Shown here: positions 60,460 to 64,000 of the stretch, piece by piece
Numbering within the stretch: position 1 is the stretch's first letter
Layout of the letters: each line of letters begins with the position of its first letter
NCBI RefSeq assembly: GCF_031432425.1
Contig: NZ_JAVKPH010000022.1
Coordinates: 1 to 64,000 of the forward strand
Length of the DNA: 64,000 bases
Source of the DNA: Ruixingdingia sedimenti
GTDB taxonomy: Bacteria; Pseudomonadota; Alphaproteobacteria; Rhodobacterales; Rhodobacteraceae
Direction of reading: 5' to 3'
The notes under the pieces: generated by a model
The model's input: the letters and a program-made list of their open reading frames with translations, nothing else
Databases searched by the model: none
Told to the model about the DNA's origin: nothing
Program-made: the position numbers and the translations under genes

Positions 60460-61058
60460 TGCGCGCGGCCGAGATCGCGACGCTTCTGTCGGTGCCGTGG
60501 CGGCACGGCGCGCATGTCGATCTGGCGGGCGTGACCTGCGAGGGGATGCTCGACCTCGCGGGGCGCGACCTGCCGGGGGTCGATTTTTCGGGCGCCAGCT
60601 TTCCGCAGGGCATCGACGCCCGGGGCGCGCGGTTCCTTGGGCTCGCCTGGTTCCGGGGCGCGGCCATCGGCGGGCAGGCGGCCTTCGCGGGCGCGACCTT
60701 CAGCACCGATGCGCGGTTCGAGGATGCGCGGTTCGACCGCCGCGCCGGTTTCGCGGATGCCGAATTCCGCGGCATCGCGCGGTTCGATCATGCCCGTTTC
60801 GCCGAGGGCGCGGATTTCGCCCGCGCCGTCGCCTATGGCAACCTGTCGCTGGCCCATGCGCGGTTCGATGCGCCCGCCGTTTTCCGGGGTGCGGATTGCC
60901 TGGGCGGGGTCTGGTGCGACAGTGCCGAGTTCGCCGCCGGCACCGATTTCGCGGAGATGGAAATCCATGGCCGGCTGTGGCTGCGCCGCGCGCGGCTGGG
61001 CAATGCGCCGCTGGATGCGGGGCGGTTCGCGCTGTCTTTCGGTTACACCTACATCTGA
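60459..61058 (+). CDS. Pentapeptide-repeat protein
   Basis: This 199-residue protein consists mainly of A(D/R)F-type pentapeptides: GVDFSGASFPQGIDARGARF, TFSTDARFEDARF, ARFDHARFAEGADF. They form a right-handed quadrilateral beta-helix of about 20-25 coils. There is no signal peptide or membrane segment. The ATG overlaps the flavodoxin stop. Such proteins are scaffolds or DNA-gyrase mimics; a place inside a catabolic operon, between a flavodoxin and a monooxygenase, is unusual and unexplained. Confidence 0.85.
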   Translation: MRAAEIATLLSVPWRHGAHVDLAGVTCEGMLDLAGRDLPGVDFSGASFPQGIDARGARFLGLAWFRGAAIGGQAAFAGATFSTDARFEDARFDRRAGFADAEFRGIARFDHARFAEGADFARAVAYGNLSLAHARFDAPAVFRGADCLGGVWCDSAEFAAGTDFAEMEIHGRLWLRRARLGNAPLDAGRFALSFGYTYI

Positions 61059-61072
61059 GGGGGAGAAAAGGG

Positions 61073-62212
61073 ATGAGCCTGAACATCGGCATCTGCGGCG
61101 GCGGGGTGGGGGGCCTGACGGCGGCCATCGCGCTGATCCGGCAGGGGCACCGCGTCACCCTTCACGAACAGGCGCGCGCCTTCACGCGCATCGGCGCCGA
61201 CGTGAACCTGACCCCGAACGCCGTCCGCGCGCTCGACCGGCTGGGGATCGGCGAGACGCTGCGCGAGACGGCGGCGCGGCCCGCCTTCCGCATCAGCCGC
61301 ACCTGGGATACGGGCGAAGAGACCTCGCGCCTGCCGATGGGCGCGGAGGCGGAGGCGAAATACGGCGCGCCGCAGCTGACCATTCACCGGGGCGACCTGC
61401 TGCGCGCGCTGGAGGCGCGGGTGCCGGGCGCCGCGATCCGGCTCGACCACAGGGTGACGGGGGTGTCGGGCGGTACGGTGCGCCTCGCCGATGGCTCCAG
61501 CGCGCAATATGACGTGGTGATCGGCGCAGACGGCATCCATTCGGCGGTGCGCACGGCGCTGTTCGGCGCCGACAGCCCCCGGTTCACCGGCCTCGTATCC
61601 TATCGCGCCGTGGTGCCGCGGGCGGCGGTGGCGGCGGTGCCGAACCTCGACAGTTTTACCAAATGGTGGGGGCCGCAGCCCGATGTGCAGGTCGTCGTCT
61701 TTCCGCTGACCCGGGGGGAAGAGGTGTTCATCTTCGCCACCACCCCGCAGGACGACTGGCGCGAGGAAAGCTGGACCATGCCCGGCGACGTGGACGAACT
61801 GCGCGCGGTCTACAGCGATTTCCACCCCGAGGTCCGCGCCCTGCTGGCGGCGATCGGATCCGTCACCAAATCGGCGCTTTATGTCCGCGATCCGATGCCG
61901 CGCTGGTCGTCGGACCATGCGACGCTTCTGGGCGATGCGGCGCATCCGATGGTGCCCTTCATGGCGCAGGGCGCCTGCATGGCGATCGAGGATGCGGTGG
62001 TGCTGTCGCGCGCGCTGGAAGGCGCGGGCCCCGCCGACGTGCCCCTTGCGCTGCGCCGCTACGAGGACGCCCGCCGCGACCGCACCGCGCGGATCCAGCA
62101 GGGGTCGCTTGCCAACGACTGGATGAAGGGGCAGGGGAATGCCGATTGGGTCTATGGCTACGACGCCTGGACCGCGCCGCTCGGCCAGCCCGAGGGGGCG
62201 GCGCAGGGGTAG
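61073..62212 (+). CDS. FAD-dependent aromatic monooxygenase, 6-hydroxynicotinate 3-monooxygenase (NicC)-like
   Basis: This 379-residue class A flavin monooxygenase has GGGVGG at 9-14, ADGIHSAVR, LLGDAAHPMVPFMAQGACMA and the tail segment GNADWVYGYDAW. These, together with FTRIGADVNLTPNAVRALDR and QLTIHRGDLL, resemble NicC of nicotinate degradation more than general salicylate hydroxylases. Such enzymes often hydroxylate with decarboxylation. ATG 61073 follows GAGGGGGAG. It is the last gene of the large operon. Confidence 0.85.
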   Translation: MSLNIGICGGGVGGLTAAIALIRQGHRVTLHEQARAFTRIGADVNLTPNAVRALDRLGIGETLRETAARPAFRISRTWDTGEETSRLPMGAEAEAKYGAPQLTIHRGDLLRALEARVPGAAIRLDHRVTGVSGGTVRLADGSSAQYDVVIGADGIHSAVRTALFGADSPRFTGLVSYRAVVPRAAVAAVPNLDSFTKWWGPQPDVQVVVFPLTRGEEVFIFATTPQDDWREESWTMPGDVDELRAVYSDFHPEVRALLAAIGSVTKSALYVRDPMPRWSSDHATLLGDAAHPMVPFMAQGACMAIEDAVVLSRALEGAGPADVPLALRRYEDARRDRTARIQQGSLANDWMKGQGNADWVYGYDAWTAPLGQPEGAAQG

Positions 62213-62232
62213 GGGAATCTGCGGTCACGGGG

Positions 62233-62463
62233 CTGCCGCCTGGCCGGGCGGGATGAGGAAACGCATTGCGTTTCCCCCGCCCGTTCGCGCGGCGGTGCCA
62301 ATAGGGACGGAGATCGTGCGAGTAGTGGGTAGGCCAGCGCCTGCCCCGGCGGGCGAGAAGCGCCCGCCATGGGCGGGGCGGGCGCTGGCCGGGGGCTTTG
62401 GGCCCCCGGCCGGGGCAACTCCACGCGCGGGATATGGCGAAGGCACGCGCCTTCGCCAGACAG
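62233..62463 (-). repeat. Interspersed structured repeat, copy B
   Basis: This is the second copy of the repeat at 9346-9532, in the opposite orientation, lying between convergent genes. It contains a clear nested hairpin: CGGGCGGG 62245-62252 with CCCGCCCG 62276-62283, and inside it AAACGCA 62259-62265 with TGCGTTT 62267-62273. The GC core next to GCCCGCCATGGGCGGGC is shared with copy A. Confidence 0.75.
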
Positions 62464-62494
62464 ACCGGGGCGCGAATGCTCCCCGCCGCTTCGG

Positions 62495-63307
62495 TCATTC
62501 GCGATAGCCGAGCGCCTCGGATATCCCCCGCGCGGCCTTGGCCAGCGCCGCCTCGATCTCTGCCAGCCGGGGGCTTTCCGGGGCGAAGACGCTGGCGTGG
62601 CCGGTGACGTTGACCGCACCTGCCGCCTGCCCGCGGTGATCGCGCACGAGGGCGGCGGCCGACCCGATCTCGGGCTCGAAATTCGCCATGCTCCACGCGA
62701 TGCCGAGCGTGCGGTCCTCTGCCAGCTGCGCCTCGAGGTCGGCCAGCGTCGTGCGCGTCCTTTCGCTGTAGGCCTCGAGCGGGATCCCCGCATAGCGCGC
62801 GCGCACCTCCGCCACCGGCAGGTCGGCCAGCAGGACGCGCCCGATGGTGGTCGCATGCGCCGGCAGCCGGGTTCCCTCGCGCACATTGCTGGCCAGATGC
62901 GAATTCGGCGTGACCCGCGCCAGATAGACGATCTCGCGCCCCTCGAGGATCCCAAGATGCGCCGAAAGGTGCAACTCGCGCACCAGTTCGGCCAGGAAGG
63001 GCAGGGCGACCTGCGCGATGGCCCGGCCGTGCAGCGCCTCGGCCGCCAGCGTGATCAGGCCGGTTCCCAGCCGGTAGCCCCCGTCGTCGGGAATGGCCTC
63101 GATCATCTTTTCGTCTTCCAGCGTCGCCAGAAGCCGGATCAGCGTCGTGCGGTTGATGCCCGTCGCCTTGGCGGCATGGCTGATGTTGCGGCAGCGGTTC
63201 CCGGCCGCGATATGCCGCAGCAGGGTGAAGGCGCGCGCCACCGGCGGCGCGCCATAGGCGGTTTCCTGTTCCGTATCCGGTGAGGTGAGGGTCACAATAT
63301 TGAACAT
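62495..63307 (-). CDS. IclR-family transcriptional regulator
   Basis: This 270-residue protein has an N-terminal winged HTH (VARAFTLLRHIAAGNRCRNI then GINRTTLIRLLATLEDE) and the IclR effector domain, including HLSAHLGILEGREIVYLARV and RLPAHATTIGRVLLADL. ATG 63307 fits the family; the frame open to 63457 does not. Convergent to the large catabolic operon, it is the best candidate regulator of that operon and of itself. TGAACA sequences lie in both promoter regions. Confidence 0.9.
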   Translation of the reverse strand: MFNIVTLTSPDTEQETAYGAPPVARAFTLLRHIAAGNRCRNISHAAKATGINRTTLIRLLATLEDEKMIEAIPDDGGYRLGTGLITLAAEALHGRAIAQVALPFLAELVRELHLSAHLGILEGREIVYLARVTPNSHLASNVREGTRLPAHATTIGRVLLADLPVAEVRARYAGIPLEAYSERTRTTLADLEAQLAEDRTLGIAWSMANFEPEIGSAAALVRDHRGQAAGAVNVTGHASVFAPESPRLAEIEAALAKAARGISEALGYRE

Positions 63308-63326
63308 CCTTGATCTTATCTGAACA
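63301..63326. promoter_or_regulatory. Repeated TGAACA motif at the IclR gene start
   Basis: TGAACA at 63301-63306 and 63321-63326 has a 20-base period and overlaps the IclR start region. It may be an autoregulatory site related to TGAACAGAACGTTCA at 46812-46826. Confidence 0.4.
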
Positions 63327-63390
63327 CTATCGCCCCGGCGGGCATGGAATGCAATGGCGGCAGGGGTTCGGAGGCGCCTTGCCGGAGGAA

Positions 63391-63460
63391 AATTGCAGTG
63401 ACACCACAATTCCTTGACGCCAGCCCTGGATCCGACGGAATTGCACCCATACCGCAATTC
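63391..63460. promoter_or_regulatory. Two dyads upstream of the XRE-cupin regulator
   Basis: GAATTGC-N9-GCAATTC at 63438-63460 is a perfect inverted repeat. A weaker copy AATTG-N11-CAATT is at 63391-63411. The first ends 11 bases before the start codon at 63472, so autorepression is plausible. Confidence 0.65.
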
Positions 63461-63471
63461 TGGAGGCCCGG

Positions 63472-64000
63472 ATGAATCTGCCCACGGGCGCGCAGGCGCC
63501 GGCCCTGGCGAAACGGCTGCGCGAAAGGCGCAAGCATCTCGGGCTGACGCTCAAGGACGTGGCGGCGCTTTCGGGGTTGTCCTTCAGCTTCATCTCTCAG
63601 GTCGAACGGGGGCGGACGCTGCCGTCGATCACCTCGCTTGTCGCGCTGTCCAAGGCGCTTGGGGCCTCCATCAACATGTTCCTCGACCAGCCGAAAAGCG
63701 ACTCCATCGACACCCGCCGGGCCTGTGCCCCGGGGCCGAGCGCGGCGCGCTATGAACGGCTTTCGACCAGGTTCCCCGGCAGCATCCTGAACGGTTCCAT
63801 CATCACCGAACCGCCCGGGCGCAAGACCGAACCCATGGCGCACGAGGGCGAGGAACTGATCTACATCCTCGACGGTTCGCTGACGGTGGAGGTCGCGGGG
63901 CAGGTCTATGTGCTGGAAGAGGGGGATTCGCTGCATTTCGATTCCACCCGCAAGCATCTGACCTGGAACCATACCGACCAGCCGGCGCGCATGCTGCATG
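63472..64000 (+). CDS. XRE-family regulator with cupin sensor domain (partial at window end)
   Basis: At least 176 residues are visible, starting at ATG 63472 after TGGAGGCCCGG. An N-terminal XRE HTH (residues about 13-68) contains LTLKDVAALSGLSFSFISQV and TLPSITSLVALSKALG. A cupin domain begins at about 110 (EPMAHEGEELIYILDGSLTV, VLEEGDSLHFDS) and runs off the window. Such regulators typically control amino-acid or polyamine catabolism. It diverges from IclR; its target is unknown. Dyads just upstream suggest autoregulation. Confidence 0.9.
   Translation, partial: MNLPTGAQAPALAKRLRERRKHLGLTLKDVAALSGLSFSFISQVERGRTLPSITSLVALSKALGASINMFLDQPKSDSIDTRRACAPGPSAARYERLSTRFPGSILNGSIITEPPGRKTEPMAHEGEELIYILDGSLTVEVAGQVYVLEEGDSLHFDSTRKHLTWNHTDQPARMLH

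Overview
The window is GC-rich (roughly two thirds G+C by eye) and packed with genes. The families point to an alphaproteobacterium of the Rhodobacterales (Paracoccus/Rhodobacter relatives): a TAXI-type TRAP transporter, a second divergent sigma-54 factor, a phenylacetate (paa) cluster mixed with a liv-type ABC transporter, and PQQ glucose dehydrogenase. This placement is inference; there is no rRNA or other marker gene here.

Layout. 1-1119: the right end of an IS5-family element lies against a broken ParB-N-like gene, followed by a WYL-domain protein that appears to be exported. 1375-4549 (minus): TRAP permease plus a TAXI binding protein broken by a 1-base deletion. 4665-9109 (minus): a polyamine/opine-type ABC importer (ATPase, binding protein, two permeases). 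9560-12856 (minus): three small hydrophilic proteins, PQQ glucose dehydrogenase and a 44-residue membrane protein. 13123-19987 (plus): lactonase-like metallo-hydrolase, Baeyer-Villiger monooxygenase and iron alcohol dehydrogenase, then an AcoR-type activator and a divergent RpoN. A good -24/-12 promoter with two dyads precedes this operon, so the block looks like a self-contained sigma-54 ketone/alcohol oxidation module.

20097-42308: phenylacetate catabolism. PaaX precedes thiolase-paaABCDE-(extra paaA/C-like gene)-paaZ-paaY. A lower-GC DUF3800 gene is inserted next. Then a minus-strand unit paaG-paaI-paaK-TetR diverges from a plus-strand unit paaN-livJHMGF-fused hydratase/dehydrogenase. Together these can take phenylacetate in, activate it, epoxidise and open the ring, and run beta-oxidation. 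Matching GACC-N4-GGTC palindromes sit at both main promoters.

42342-46726: a two-component system, two PepSY proteins with an 11-bp direct-repeat operator between them, and a lipoprotein paired with a Slam-like outer-membrane protein.

46855-62212: one long, tightly overlapping plus-strand operon: SsuABC-type importer, cupin, Rieske oxygenase, two SDRs, alpha/beta hydrolase, extradiol-type VOC dioxygenase, TPP enzyme, aspartate dehydrogenase-like protein, aldehyde dehydrogenase, ferredoxin/flavodoxin-NADP reductase, flavodoxin, pentapeptide-repeat protein and a NicC-like monooxygenase. An IclR regulator follows on the minus strand and a truncated XRE-cupin regulator starts at the right edge. 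This looks like a complete pathway for an unidentified (hetero)aromatic compound and is the best candidate here for an undescribed system. A structured intergenic repeat occurs twice, near 9.4 kb and 62.3 kb, in opposite orientations.
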